64,000 bases of DNA, from NCBI RefSeq assembly GCF_008041935.1, contig NZ_VKAC01000001.1, positions 186,001-250,000 on the forward strand. The letters run 5' to 3'. This DNA comes from Quadrisphaera setariae. GTDB lineage: Bacteria; Actinomycetota; Actinomycetes; Actinomycetales; Quadrisphaeraceae. The notes under the pieces were generated by a model that ran no database searches, had not been told where the DNA came from, and was given only the letters and a program-made list of their open reading frames with translations. Below, piece after piece: positions 7,750 through 16,692 of the stretch (its first letter is position 1; each line of letters starts with the position of its first letter). Both the position numbers and the translations under genes were made by a program.

Positions 7750-10200
7750 ATGAGCACGCTCTTCGACGACCTTCCCCTCCCGGTCCCGCAGACCCCCGCC
7801 GGGTCGCCCTCGGACGACGGGCGCCCGGGCGTGCTCGCCGACAGGCCGGTGGTCCGGATCGACCCCGCGGCGCTGCTGGAGGGCCTCAACCCCGCCCAGC
7901 GCGAGGGCGTGCTCCACGAGGGTTCGCCGCTGCTGCTGGTCGCCGGCGCCGGCTCGGGCAAGACGCGCGTGCTCACCCACCGCATCGCCCACCTCGTGGC
8001 CGCCCGCGGCGCCCGGCCGGGCCAGGTGCTGGCCATCACCTTCACCAACAAGGCCGCCGGCGAGATGAAGGAGCGGCTCGAGGGGCTGGTCGGCCCCGCC
8101 GTCCGCTCGATGTGGGTCTCCACCTTCCACTCCGCGTGCGTGCGGATCCTGCGCCGCGAGGCGGAGGCGGCCGGGCTGCGCTCGTCCTTCTCGATCTACG
8201 ACGCCGACGACTCCCGCCGGCTGCTCGCGCTCGTCGTCCGCGAGCTCGACCTCGACCCCAAGCGCTACGCCCCGCGGGCGCTGTCCACGCAGATCAGCAA
8301 CCTCAAGAACGAGCTGGTCACGCCGGAGGCGCACGCCGCGAAGGCCGCCGACGGCACGCACGCCGAGCGGATCCTCGCCGAGGTCTACGCGCTCTACCAG
8401 GCACGGTTGCGGCAGGCCAACGCCCTCGACTTCGACGACCTCATCATGACCACCGTGCGCGTGCTCCAGGGCGTGCCCGCGGTCGCGGAGCACTACCGCC
8501 GCCGCTTCCGCCACGTGCTGGTCGACGAGTACCAGGACACCAACCACGCCCAGTACACCCTGGTGCGCGAGCTGGTCGGCGGCCCGGGCGCGACGTGGGG
8601 ACCCGAGGGGCAGCCCGACGGCGTGCCGCAGGCCGAGCTGACCGTCGTCGGCGACGCCGACCAGTCCATCTACGCCTTCCGCGGCGCGACGATCCGCAAC
8701 ATCGTCGAGTTCGAGGAGGACTACCCAGACGCCAAGACCGTCCTGCTGGAGCAGAACTACCGCTCCACCCAGACGATCCTGTCCGCCGCCAACGCCGTCA
8801 TCGCCAAGAACGCCGACCGCCGCCCCAAGAACCTGTGGACGGCCGAGGGCGCCGGCGAGCAGATCGTCGGGTACGTCGCCGACGCCGAGCACGACGAGGC
8901 CGCCTTCGTCGCCTCCGAGATCGACAGGCTCGTCGACGACGAGGGCGTGCGCTACGGCGACGTCGCGGTCTTCTACCGGACCAACGCGCAGTCGCGGGCG
9001 CTCGAGGAGGTGTTCGTGCGCGTCGGGCTGCCCTACAAGGTGGTGGGCGGCACGCGCTTCTACGAGCGCCGCGAGGTGCGCGACGCGCTCGCCTACCTGC
9101 GGGCGCTGGCGAACCCGGACGACGTCGTCAGCCTGCGGCGCATCCTCAACGTGCCCAAGCGGGGCATCGGCGAGCGCGCCGAGGCGTGCGTGGCGGCCCT
9201 GGCCGAGCGGGAGCGGATCGGCTTCCCGGCGGCGCTGGAGCGGGCGGTGGAGGCACCGGGCCTGGCCGCGCGCTCGCTGACGTGCATCCGCGGCTTCACC
9301 GACCTCATGGACGAGCTGCGCACCGTCGTCGAGGGCGGCGCCGGGCCGTCCACGGTGCTCGAGGCCGTGCTCGACAGGTCCGGGCTGCTGGCCGAGCTGC
9401 GCGCCAGCCTCGACCCGCAGGACGAGTCCCGCGTGGAGAACCTCGCTGAGCTGTCGGCCGTGGCGGCCGAGTACGAGCAGGCCAACCCCGGGGGGACCCT
9501 GGCCGACTTCCTCGAGACGGTCTCGCTGGTGGCCGACGCCGACCAGATCCCCGGCTCCGCCGTGGCCGACGGCGCGGACGAGGAGGCCGGTGAAGACTCC
9601 GGAGTGGTCACGCTGATGACCCTCCACACCGCCAAGGGCCTCGAGTTCCCCGTCGTCTTCCTCACCGGCCTGGAGGACGGCACCTTCCCCCACCAGCGGT
9701 CGCTCGCCGACGACGACGAGCTCGCCGAGGAGCGGCGCCTGGCGTACGTGGGCATCACCCGCGCTCGGCGCTACCTGCGGATCTCGCGCGCCGCGTCGCG
9801 CAGCGCCTGGGGGCAGCCGCAGTACTTCCCGCCGTCGCGCTTCCTCGACGAGATCCCGCACGAGCTGGTGCGCTGGGAGCGCGCCGAGGCCTCGGGTTCC
9901 TCCGGCTGGGGCGGTAGCGGCGGTGGAGGCCGCGGCGGCTCGAGCTACAGCGCCGGCGGCTACGGCAGCAGCCACTCCTCTGCGCAGGCCAAGCTCGCGG
10001 GCACGCCGGGCGTGCGCACCGCGGGGACGCGCCCCGTCATCTCCCTGTCCGTGGGGGACCGGGTCACCCACGACTCCTTCGGCATGGGCACGGTCGTGGC
10101 CGTCGAGGGCAGCGGCGACAAGACCGTGGCCCACGTCGACTTCCGCAGCGAGGGCACCAAGCGCCTGCTGCTGCGCTACGCCCCCGTCCAGAAGCTCTGA
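7750..10200 (+). CDS. pcrA: ATP-dependent DNA helicase PcrA/UvrD
   Basis: Superfamily 1A 3'-5' helicase acting in nucleotide excision repair and in removing RecA or stalled complexes. Motifs in order: Q motif LNPAQREGVL near residue 46, Walker A AGAGSGKT at about 65-72, ITFTNKAAGEM (Ia), VDEYQDTN (II), VVGDADQSIYAFRGA (III), EQNYRST (IV), LMTLHTAKGLEFPVVFLTG (V) and AYVGITRAR (VI). 816 residues, usual for actinobacterial PcrA. A Gly/Ser-rich linker at about 720-755 is followed by a C-terminal domain, VGDRVTHDSFGMGTVVAVEG, the Tudor-like module that binds RNA polymerase in PcrA. It is flanked by hairpins on both sides and is likely a single-gene unit. Confidence 0.97.
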   Translation: MSTLFDDLPLPVPQTPAGSPSDDGRPGVLADRPVVRIDPAALLEGLNPAQREGVLHEGSPLLLVAGAGSGKTRVLTHRIAHLVAARGARPGQVLAITFTNKAAGEMKERLEGLVGPAVRSMWVSTFHSACVRILRREAEAAGLRSSFSIYDADDSRRLLALVVRELDLDPKRYAPRALSTQISNLKNELVTPEAHAAKAADGTHAERILAEVYALYQARLRQANALDFDDLIMTTVRVLQGVPAVAEHYRRRFRHVLVDEYQDTNHAQYTLVRELVGGPGATWGPEGQPDGVPQAELTVVGDADQSIYAFRGATIRNIVEFEEDYPDAKTVLLEQNYRSTQTILSAANAVIAKNADRRPKNLWTAEGAGEQIVGYVADAEHDEAAFVASEIDRLVDDEGVRYGDVAVFYRTNAQSRALEEVFVRVGLPYKVVGGTRFYERREVRDALAYLRALANPDDVVSLRRILNVPKRGIGERAEACVAALAERERIGFPAALERAVEAPGLAARSLTCIRGFTDLMDELRTVVEGGAGPSTVLEAVLDRSGLLAELRASLDPQDESRVENLAELSAVAAEYEQANPGGTLADFLETVSLVADADQIPGSAVADGADEEAGEDSGVVTLMTLHTAKGLEFPVVFLTGLEDGTFPHQRSLADDDELAEERRLAYVGITRARRYLRISRAASRSAWGQPQYFPPSRFLDEIPHELVRWERAEASGSSGWGGSGGGGRGGSSYSAGGYGSSHSSAQAKLAGTPGVRTAGTRPVISLSVGDRVTHDSFGMGTVVAVEGSGDKTVAHVDFRSEGTKRLLLRYAPVQKL

Positions 10201-10208
10201 CCCTCCTC

Positions 10209-10260
10209 CGTGATCATGGGCGTTGTGCGCAGTCCGTCGCGCACCACGCCCGTGATCACG
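10209..10260. repeat. Palindrome of the TGATCATGGGCG family, probable terminator
   Basis: Arms of 22 bp at 10209-10230 and 10239-10260 with only two mismatches and an 8-nt loop; they begin CGTGATCATGGGCG and end CCCGTGATCACG. Nine bases after the pcrA stop, so it can act as a terminator. Related elements lie at 27.0, 39.3 and 61.0 kb. Confidence 0.75.
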
Positions 10261-10328
10261 GTTGGGTCTGAGGGGGTCCTCAGCACTGACGCACCTCTAG
10301 GACCGCATCAGCGCGGCAGGATGACGGG

Positions 10329-11147
10329 GTGACCGTGCTGCGCCTGGCGCTCCTGCAGTCGGCCGGCGTCCTGGGGGACGTCGCCGCCAACCTCGCCGAG
10401 CTCGACGAGCGCGCGGCGGAGGCCGCCGACGCTGGAGCCGGTCTGCTGCTGACGCCGGAGATGTTCCTCACCGGCTACGAGCTGGGCGCGCAGCGGACGG
10501 CGGAGATGGCCGACCGCGCAGCCGGCGGGCTGGTGCCGGCCGTCGCCGAGGTGGCCCGCCGGCACGGGATCGCGCTGCTGGTCGGCATGCCCGAGCGCGT
10601 CGACGGGCAGGTGGTCAACAGCGCCGTCCTCGTCAGCGCCGACGGCGAGGTGCTCGGCCACCACGTCAAGACGCACCTGTTCGGCCCGGACGAGCGCGAC
10701 GCCTTCGTGCCGGGCGACCGGCCGGTGTCGCTCTTCGACGTCGGCGGGGTGAGGGTCGCCGTCCTCATCTGCTACGACGTGGAGTTCCCCGAGGCGGTGC
10801 GCGCCGCCGCCGCGGCCGGGGCGCACCTCGTGGCGGTGCCGACCGCCCAGATGGAGCCGTTCTCCTTCATCGCCGACGTGATCATCCGGGCGCGGGCCTG
10901 GGAGAACCAGGTCTACGTGGCGTACGCCAACCACTGCGGGCGCGAGGTCGACCTCGCCTTCGTGGGGCTGAGCAGCATCGTCGCGCCGAGTGGGCGCGTG
11001 CTGGCGGCGGCGCCGCCCGGTGACGTCACGTCGAGCTCGCTGCTGCTGGCCGACGTCGACACCGCCGTCGTCGAGGCGGGTCGCCGCGACAACCCCTACC
11101 TGGTCGACCGCCGGCTCGACATCCACCCCGGCCCCGCCACCACCTGA
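10329..11147 (+). CDS. Nitrilase-superfamily carbon-nitrogen hydrolase
   Basis: Hydrolyses a C-N bond of an amide or nitrile. The Glu-Lys-Cys triad is visible: Glu in LLLTPEMFLTGYEL (about residue 43), Lys in HHVKTHLFGPDERD (about 115), and Cys in VLICYDVEFPE (about 150). 272 residues, a single-domain branch of the superfamily. The best guess within it is an omega-amidase/aliphatic amidase type; the substrate cannot be fixed. GTG start; CAGGAT ends 6 nt upstream and may be a -10 for leaderless transcription. The ATG at 10321 is out of frame. It converges on the PPOX-like gene across a repeat-filled gap. Confidence 0.9.
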   Translation: MTVLRLALLQSAGVLGDVAANLAELDERAAEAADAGAGLLLTPEMFLTGYELGAQRTAEMADRAAGGLVPAVAEVARRHGIALLVGMPERVDGQVVNSAVLVSADGEVLGHHVKTHLFGPDERDAFVPGDRPVSLFDVGGVRVAVLICYDVEFPEAVRAAAAAGAHLVAVPTAQMEPFSFIADVIIRARAWENQVYVAYANHCGREVDLAFVGLSSIVAPSGRVLAAAPPGDVTSSSLLLADVDTAVVEAGRRDNPYLVDRRLDIHPGPATT

Positions 11148-11202
11148 GCCCACCCCCTTCGGGCGCGTGCCGCGGAGGACGCGGGAGGGGTGGCTCCAGT
11201 GG

Positions 11203-11266
11203 CGCATTTGCCGCGGAAAGTGCGGTTCCCGCGGCCAGAGGTGTCGCACTTGCCGCGGAAAGTGCG
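11203..11266. repeat. Two copies of a CGCACTT-CCGCGG-AAGTGCG palindrome
   Basis: Copy one is at 11203-11224 and copy two at 11245-11266; they differ at one base and are 42 bp apart. Each is an imperfect palindrome with arms CGCACTT and AAGTGCG around CCGCGG. The gap between convergent genes (11148-11289) holds nothing else. They could act as a bidirectional terminator or be dispersed repeats. Confidence 0.7.
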
Positions 11267-11289
11267 AGAGGGGGCGGGGAGCGCCAGGG

Positions 11290-12015
11290 TCAGCGGTAGG
11301 GCGGCACCCAGCCGGCGAGGCGGTGCGCGCCGGAGGTCACGCTCGGCGGGACCTCGACACCAGCCGGGACGTCGTCACCGGTGCGGGGAGCGCCCACGGC
11401 GGTGTGCAGGGGGAGCACGCCGGCCCACACGGCGTCGTCCTCCGCCTCGTCCTCGCTGGCCCCGGCGGCGCGGACCTTGACGCTGGCCTCCTCCAGCGGC
11501 AGGCGCAGGACCAGCGTCGCCGCGAGCTCGCGCCGCGTGGGAGGGCGCACCTCGTCCCAGCGCCCGGGCATGAGGTGCTCGGACAGGACGCGCAGCGCCT
11601 CCTCCTTCTCCTCGTCCGGCACCACGGTCGGCACGCCGTAGACGACGGCGCAGCGGTAGTTCATCGAGCTGTCGAACACCGTGCGGGCGTAGACCACGCC
11701 GTCGAGCACGGTCACCGTGGCGGTCACGGTCTGCCCGGCCGCTGCGGCGCGCAGCAGGCCGCCGCCGGTGGAGCCGTGCAGCAGCAGCGACTCGCCGTCG
11801 CGAGCCGACGCGATCGGCAGGACGACGGCCGCCGGCGTCGGCGCCTCGCGCACCACGGCGACGTGGGCGACGAGCGCGCTGTCGAGCACGTCGTGCAGCG
11901 CCGCCCGGTCGGTGACCTGGCGGTGGCCGTAGCGGGTGAAGCGGGTGCGGTCGGTGACCTGCAGCGGCTCCCCGGGCGACGGTGCGGGCGTGGCGCTGGC
12001 GGTGGAGGTGCTCAC
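11290..12015 (-). CDS. Pyridoxamine 5'-phosphate oxidase family (FMN-binding) protein
   Basis: 241 residues from the GTG at 12015. The core reads TRYGHRQVTDRAALHDVLDSA, VVLPIASARDGESLLLHGST, GVVYARTVFDSSMNYRCAVV and later a histidine/arginine region PGRWDEVRPPTRRELAAT, the pattern of the Pyridox_ox_2/NimA-like split-barrel flavoproteins. It is not a canonical PdxH; members bind FMN and include nitroimidazole-resistance and heme-binding-like proteins. It is divergent from a MocR-type PLP-dependent regulator 112 bp away, a pairing common for this family, so it is likely the regulator's target and linked to vitamin B6. Confidence 0.85.
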   Translation of the reverse strand: MSTSTASATPAPSPGEPLQVTDRTRFTRYGHRQVTDRAALHDVLDSALVAHVAVVREAPTPAAVVLPIASARDGESLLLHGSTGGGLLRAAAAGQTVTATVTVLDGVVYARTVFDSSMNYRCAVVYGVPTVVPDEEKEEALRVLSEHLMPGRWDEVRPPTRRELAATLVLRLPLEEASVKVRAAGASEDEAEDDAVWAGVLPLHTAVGAPRTGDDVPAGVEVPPSVTSGAHRLAGWVPPYR

Positions 12016-12023
12016 GGGAGCAG

Positions 12024-12082
12024 ACTGGCTGACCAGTGGCCTGCGCGAGCAGGCCACTGCCGGTGGCCACCAGCAGTCCACT
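12024..12082. promoter_or_regulatory. Operator cluster between PPOX-like gene and MocR regulator
   Basis: Two palindromes overlap: ACTGG-CTGA-CCAGT at 12024-12037, and a perfect 10-bp inverted repeat AGTGGCCTGC at 12035-12044 with its complement at 12049-12058 (4-nt loop). A further CAGTCCACT at 12074-12082 is the complement of AGTGGACTG. Three AGTGG(A/C)CTG half-sites therefore lie between the divergent starts, the expected place for MocR binding. Confidence 0.7.
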
Positions 12083-12127
12083 CCGCGGCTGGTCGCCGGC
12101 GACGAGCAGCAGCCCGAGGAGGCCGGA

Positions 12128-13612
12128 GTGCGCACCCCCGTCGAGCTCGACCTCCCGCTCGCCCTCCACCGGGGCGGTGCCGCGCGACTGCACGGCCAGC
12201 TCGCCGACGCGCTGCGGACCGCCGTCCGCGAGCACCGGCTCCCTCCGGGTGCCCAGGTGCCGGCCACCCGCCGCCTGGCCGAGCAGCTGGGCGTCTCGCG
12301 CGCCACCGTCACCGCCGCCTACGAGCAGCTGGTGGGGGAGGGCTTCCTCGAGGCCCGCCACGGCAGCGGCACGCGCGTCAGCCAGCACGTCGGAGCCCTG
12401 CCGGCGCCCCGCGCCGCTGACCTCGGTCCGCGGCGGCGCGCAGCGCAGCGCCCCGGGGCGGTGGACCTGCGGCCCGGTCGCCCCGACACCTCCCGGCTCG
12501 CCGACGCCGCGTGGCGCAGCGCCTGGAGGGAGGCCGCACTGGCCGACGTCCCCGACGACGAACCGCCTCCCGCTGGTCTGCCCGCGCTGCGCGAGCAGGT
12601 CGCCGCGCACCTGCGCGCGGCGCGGGGCGTGGACGCCGACCCCGCCGACGTCGTCGTCACCGCCGGCACCGGCGACGGTCTCGCCCTCGTCGTCCACGCC
12701 CTGCGCGGCCGGCGCGCACCGCGCTCCCCGCAGCGCCGCCGCGACCTGCGCGTCGTCGTCGAAGACCCGGGGTACCCCTCCTCAGCGCGCTGCCTGCTCC
12801 GCCTGGACGCAGAGCTCCTCCCCGTGGACGTCGACGACGACGGCCTGCGCGTGGACCGCCTGCCCCCCCGCGGTCCCGAGCCCTTCGACGCCGTGCTCTT
12901 AACGCCGAGCCACCAGTACCCCTGGGGCGGCGTGCTGCCTCTGGAGCGCCGCGTCGCCCTGCTGGCGCGGGCCCGGGAGGCGGGCGCCGTCGTCGTCGAG
13001 GACGACTACGACGGCGAGTTCCGCTACGGCGCGGCGCCGCTGCCCGCCCTCGCGTCGCTGGCCCCCGACCTGGTGGTGCACCTCGGGACGTTCTCCAAGG
13101 TGCTCTCGCCGTGGCTGCGCGCGGGCTACCTCCTGGCGCCGCCGGCGCTGCGCGAGGCGCTCGCCGAGGTGCGCGAGGACCTCGGCGCCCCCGTGAGCGG
13201 CGTCCTCCAGCGCGCGCTGGCTGGCCACCTGGCCGGGGGCGGGCTGCGGCGCCACGTCGCGAGGGTGCGCCGCGACCACGCCCACCGCCGCGACCTCCTG
13301 CGGCAGATGCTGGCCGAGCACCCCCACCTGCGGGCCCGCGGGGCGGCGGCGGGCCTGCACGTGGTGGTCGAGCTGCCCGCGGGGACGGACTCCGCCGCCG
13401 TCGTCGCGGCCGTGGAGGCCCAGGGGCACCTGCTGGCGGACCTCGCCGCGTACGCGGTGGCCCGCACCGACCTGCCGCCCGCCGTCGTCCTCGGCTACGG
13501 CGCCGCGACCGTCGCCGAGCTGCGGGGGGCCGTCACCGCGCTGGCCCGCGCCGTGCCGGCGGACGGTGGGTGTGACGCCCACCTCCTCGATCGACGTGCG
13601 GAGGAGGGGTAG
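12128..13612 (+). CDS. MocR/PdxR-type regulator (GntR helix-turn-helix fused to aminotransferase domain)
   Basis: PLP-sensing transcription factor. The N-terminal winged helix-turn-helix covers about residues 15-80: LHGQLADALRTAVRE, LPATRR-type segment PATRRLAEQLGVSRATVTAA, YEQLVGEGFLEARHGSGTRV. The fold-type I aminotransferase-like domain follows: VVTAGTGDGLALV, VVVEDPGYPS, TPSHQYPWGG, VVVEDDYDGEFRYG and TFSKVLSPWLRAGYL with the PLP-binding Lys. 494 residues. GTG start at 12128 follows GAGGAGGCCGGA. It probably controls the divergent PPOX-like gene and itself through the palindromes between them. Whether it truly governs vitamin B6 genes is inferred only from the family and neighbour. Confidence 0.92.
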   Translation: MRTPVELDLPLALHRGGAARLHGQLADALRTAVREHRLPPGAQVPATRRLAEQLGVSRATVTAAYEQLVGEGFLEARHGSGTRVSQHVGALPAPRAADLGPRRRAAQRPGAVDLRPGRPDTSRLADAAWRSAWREAALADVPDDEPPPAGLPALREQVAAHLRAARGVDADPADVVVTAGTGDGLALVVHALRGRRAPRSPQRRRDLRVVVEDPGYPSSARCLLRLDAELLPVDVDDDGLRVDRLPPRGPEPFDAVLLTPSHQYPWGGVLPLERRVALLARAREAGAVVVEDDYDGEFRYGAAPLPALASLAPDLVVHLGTFSKVLSPWLRAGYLLAPPALREALAEVREDLGAPVSGVLQRALAGHLAGGGLRRHVARVRRDHAHRRDLLRQMLAEHPHLRARGAAAGLHVVVELPAGTDSAAVVAAVEAQGHLLADLAAYAVARTDLPPAVVLGYGAATVAELRGAVTALARAVPADGGCDAHLLDRRAEEG

Positions 13613-13621
13613 GGGTGTGCC

Positions 13622-14689
13622 ATGAGCACCCCTGAGGGGCGGCGGCCGGTGGTGGTCGGGCACCGCGGCGCGAGCGCGCGACGCCCCGAGCACACCCGCG
13701 CCGCCTACGAGCTGGCCGTCGCCGAGGGGGCCGACGGGGTGGACGTCGACCTCGTGGTCACCGCCGACGGCGAGCTGGTGGTCCGGCACGAGGCCGAGCT
13801 GAGCGACACCACCGACATCGCGGACCGCCCCGAGCTGGCCCACCTGCGCACCACGCGCGTGGTGGACGGGGTGTCCCTGACGGGCTGGTTCTCCCAGGAC
13901 CTCACGCTCGCGCAGGTCCGCCTCCTGAGGACCCGCGAGCGGCTGCCGGAGCTGCGACCCGCCAGCGCCGCCCACGACGGCGAGCAGCCGGTGATGACGT
14001 TCGCGGAGGTGCTGGCCCTGCGCGAGGAGCTCTCGGTGCGCGCGGGCCGCGAGGTGGCGGTGTGGCCGGAGCTCAAGCACCCCGGGCACTTCGCGGCCGC
14101 GGGGCTGGCGCTGGAGCCGCGGCTGCTCGCGGCGCTGGGGTCGTCCGGGCTGCTGGACGACGGGAGGGACGACGACGAGCCGCGCAGCGGCAGCAGGGCC
14201 GCTGCCGCTGCTGCCGTCGTCGTCCAGTGCTTCGAGGTGGCGCCGCTGCAGCGGCTGCGGGCGGCCGCTCCGCGGCTGCACCTGGCCCAGCTGACGCAGC
14301 CCACGGGCGCCCCGCCGGACCTGCGGCTGGCGGGCGACCACCGCGACTACGCCGACCTGTGCACCCCCGACGGGCTGCGCGAGCTGCGCGGGTGGGCCGA
14401 CGTGCTGGCCCCGCACCTCGTGCAGGTGGAGCCGCGCGACGCCCGCGGCCGGTCCGGTGCTCGCAGGGGCAGCCGGCTGGTGGACGACGCGCACGCCGCC
14501 GGGCTGGCCGTGGTGCCGTACACGGTGCGGCCGGAGAACACCTTCCTGCCCGCCGAGCTGCGCAGCGGTGACGGACGCGACCTCGCCGCGCGCGGCGACG
14601 TGGCGGCGCTGCTGCGCCAGCTGCGCGACGACGGGGTCGACGGCCTGTTCACCGACGACCCCGCCGCCGCGCTCGCGGCCTTCGGGTGA
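13622..14689 (+). CDS. Glycerophosphodiester phosphodiesterase family protein (second copy)
   Basis: 355 residues, clearly related to the gene at 4.6 kb: GHRGASARRPEHTRAAYEL, then GVDVDLVVTADGELVVRHE, GWFSQDLTLAQVR, WPELKHPGHF, VVQCFEVAPLQRLRAA, YTVRPENTFLPAEL and GVDGLFTDDPAAA. Differences from the canonical motif are PEHT instead of PENT and Asp-Val-Asp where most family members have Glu-x-Asp (IEPDI in the first copy), touching a metal ligand. The catalytic histidines remain. The segment around residues 170-195 is an acidic/Ala-rich insert. It starts 9 nt after the MocR gene stop (GGAGGAGGGG just before), so it may share that transcript. No signal peptide. Confidence 0.88.
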   Translation: MSTPEGRRPVVVGHRGASARRPEHTRAAYELAVAEGADGVDVDLVVTADGELVVRHEAELSDTTDIADRPELAHLRTTRVVDGVSLTGWFSQDLTLAQVRLLRTRERLPELRPASAAHDGEQPVMTFAEVLALREELSVRAGREVAVWPELKHPGHFAAAGLALEPRLLAALGSSGLLDDGRDDDEPRSGSRAAAAAAVVVQCFEVAPLQRLRAAAPRLHLAQLTQPTGAPPDLRLAGDHRDYADLCTPDGLRELRGWADVLAPHLVQVEPRDARGRSGARRGSRLVDDAHAAGLAVVPYTVRPENTFLPAELRSGDGRDLAARGDVAALLRQLRDDGVDGLFTDDPAAALAAFG

Positions 14690-14692
14690 CCC

Positions 14693-15088
14693 TCAGCCGG
14701 CCTTGACGGCCAGCACCTGGCAGGGCGCCTGCAGCAGCACGGTCTGGGCGTCGCTGCCGAACAGCAGCTTGCCGGTGGGGGTGCGCCTGCGGATGCCGAT
14801 GACCACCAGCGACGCGCTCAGCCGCTCCACCGCCTCGAGGATGTCGGCCGCGCCGCCGGCCTGGTCGCCCAGGCGGTGCTCCAGCTCGTACGGCACGCCG
14901 GACTCCTCCAGGAGCGCCTTCACCTCGGCGAGGTCGTCCTCGGTGGCGTAGCCGGGGTCGGAGTAGGCGTCGCCCTTGGAGGTGTTGAGCACGTGGAGGG
15001 ACTCCCCGCGCAGGTCGGCCTCCTCCAGCGCCGCCACGAGCGCGGCGCGCCCCTCGGGCTTGGGCACGTAGCCCACGACGATCGTCAC
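14693..15088 (-). CDS. Universal stress protein (UspA family)
   Basis: 131 residues starting [17 protein letters not shown], with the nucleotide-binding-like C-terminal signature [20 protein letters not shown] and QAPCQVLAV (family: G-x2-G-x9-G-[ST]). The GTG at 15088 overlaps the tctA stop by four bases (GTGA) and is preceded by GGAGG, so it is the last gene of tctC-tctB-tctA-usp. The linkage suggests that uptake and stress or energy signalling are coordinated; the mechanism is not known. Its stop is 4 bp from the end of the convergent glycerophosphodiesterase gene. Confidence 0.92.
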   Translation of the reverse strand: MTIVVGYVPKPEGRAALVAALEEADLRGESLHVLNTSKGDAYSDPGYATEDDLAEVKALLEESGVPYELEHRLGDQAGGAADILEAVERLSASLVVIGIRRRTPTGKLLFGSDAQTVLLQAPCQVLAVKAG

Positions 15089-16692
15089 CAGGTACCTCCG
15101 CTGTCGGGGTCGTTGCGGTGCGGGCGGTCGAGCTGCTCCGGCGCGTGCGGCTTCGTGGCCGCGGCCACGAGGTCGTCCTCGCGCTGCGCCTCGGCGTAGA
15201 CGGCGGCGTCGAGCCGCGCCTGGCGGCGCTTGAGCCACTGCGACCCGACCAGCGCCAGCACCACGAGCACGTACACCACGGCGGCGAACGGGCTGGTGAC
15301 CAGCGCCGTCGCGTCGCCCTGGCTGATGGCGAGGGTGCGGCGCAGCTGCTCCTCGGCGATCGGGCCGAGGATGAGGCCCACGATCGCCGGGGCGATCGGG
15401 AAGCCGTAGGAGCGCATCGCCCAGCCGATGCCGCCGAGCACGAACAGCAGCACGAGGTCCTCGATCGACGCGCCCACCGCGTACGTGCCGAGCGCGGCGA
15501 AGGTGAGGATGCCCGCGTACAGGTACGGGCGGGGCAGGCGCAGCACCTTCACCCACAGGCCCACCAGCGGCAGGTTCAGCACGAGCAGCAGCACGTTGCC
15601 GATGTAGAGGCTGGCGATGAGCGCCCAGACGAGCTGCCCCTCCTCCTGGAACAGCTGAGGGCCGGGCTGGATGCCGTAGCTCTGGAACGCCGCCAGGATG
15701 ATCGCGGCGGTCGCGGAGGTGGGCAGGCCCAGGGTCAGCAGCGGCACGAGCACGCCCGCGGCGGAGGCGTTGTTGGCGGCCTCCGGACCGGCGACGCCCT
15801 CGATGGCGCCGTGCCCGAACTCCTCCTTGTGCTTGGACAGCTTCCGCTCCGTGGCGTAGGAGAGGAACGTGCCGAGGTCGGCTCCACCGGCGGGGATGGT
15901 GCCGATGGGGAAGCCGATGGCTGTGCCGCGCAGCCACGGCTTCCAGGAGCGCATCCAGTCGCTGCGCGTCATGCCCCTGCCGGCGATCGGCACCAGCGGG
16001 ATGGGCCCGCGCCGCAGCCGCGAGGCCACGTGGAGCGCCTCGCCGACGGCGAAGAACCCCACCGCGACGACGACGACGTCGATGCCGTCCGCCAGTGTCG
16101 GCAGCCCGAGCGTGAAGCGCTGCTGTCCGGTGAGGCTGTCGGTGCCGATGACGGCGATGAACAGGCCGAGGGCCAGCGAGGCGAAGCCGCGCGCGGGGGA
16201 GGCCCCCAGCATCGCGGCCACCGTGAAGAAGGCGAGCACCGCGAGGGCCACGTAGTCCGCCGGCCCGAGCTTCACCGCGATCCGCGCCACGGTGGGCGCC
16301 ACCAGCGACAGCGCGACGGTGGCGATGGTGCCCGCCACGAACGAGCCGATCGCGGCGGTGGCCAGCGCGGCGGCGCCGCGCCCGGTCTTGGCCATCTTGT
16401 TGCCCTCGAGCGCGGTGACGATCGAGGCGGACTCGCCGGGGGTGTTGAGCAGGATCGACGTGGTCGACCCGCCGTACATCCCGCCGTAGTAGATGCCGGC
16501 GAACATGATGAACGCCGCGGTGGGCTCCAGCGTGTACGTCAGCGGCAGCAGCAGCGCCACGGTCATGGCCGGCCCGATGCCGGGCAGCACGCCGACGGCG
16601 GTGCCGAGCATCACGCCGATGAGCGCGTAGAGCAGGTACATCGGCTGCAGGGCGGTGGAGAAGCCCTCGAGCAGCCCGGCGACGTCACCCAA
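15085..16692 (-). CDS. tctA: Tripartite tricarboxylate transporter, large permease TctA
   Basis: Large integral membrane subunit of the TctABC importer. Many hydrophobic segments. The family signature is present: [100 protein letters not shown] and [14 protein letters not shown]. 535 residues from a TTG at 16692, which overlaps the tctB stop by eight bases; no other start fits without losing conserved sequence. The C-terminal cytosolic tail is charged. It works with TctB and the binding protein TctC; the driving force is an ion gradient, not ATP. Confidence 0.95.
   Translation of the reverse strand: MGDVAGLLEGFSTALQPMYLLYALIGVMLGTAVGVLPGIGPAMTVALLLPLTYTLEPTAAFIMFAGIYYGGMYGGSTTSILLNTPGESASIVTALEGNKMAKTGRGAAALATAAIGSFVAGTIATVALSLVAPTVARIAVKLGPADYVALAVLAFFTVAAMLGASPARGFASLALGLFIAVIGTDSLTGQQRFTLGLPTLADGIDVVVVAVGFFAVGEALHVASRLRRGPIPLVPIAGRGMTRSDWMRSWKPWLRGTAIGFPIGTIPAGGADLGTFLSYATERKLSKHKEEFGHGAIEGVAGPEAANNASAAGVLVPLLTLGLPTSATAAIILAAFQSYGIQPGPQLFQEEGQLVWALIASLYIGNVLLLVLNLPLVGLWVKVLRLPRPYLYAGILTFAALGTYAVGASIEDLVLLFVLGGIGWAMRSYGFPIAPAIVGLILGPIAEEQLRRTLAISQGDATALVTSPFAAVVYVLVVLALVGSQWLKRRQARLDAAVYAEAQREDDLVAAATKPHAPEQLDRPHRNDPDSGGTW

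Noticed and set aside
5818-10134. 1438-codon open frame on the minus strand opposite the 5'-nucleotidase and pcrA
   Set aside because: His/Arg/Gly-rich antisense shadow typical of very GC-rich DNA; no motifs, and the plus-strand genes are certain.
11190-11289. Small gene or attenuator between the nitrilase and PPOX-like genes
   Set aside because: The genes are convergent and the region is two copies of a palindrome; short frames there have no start signal or conservation pattern.
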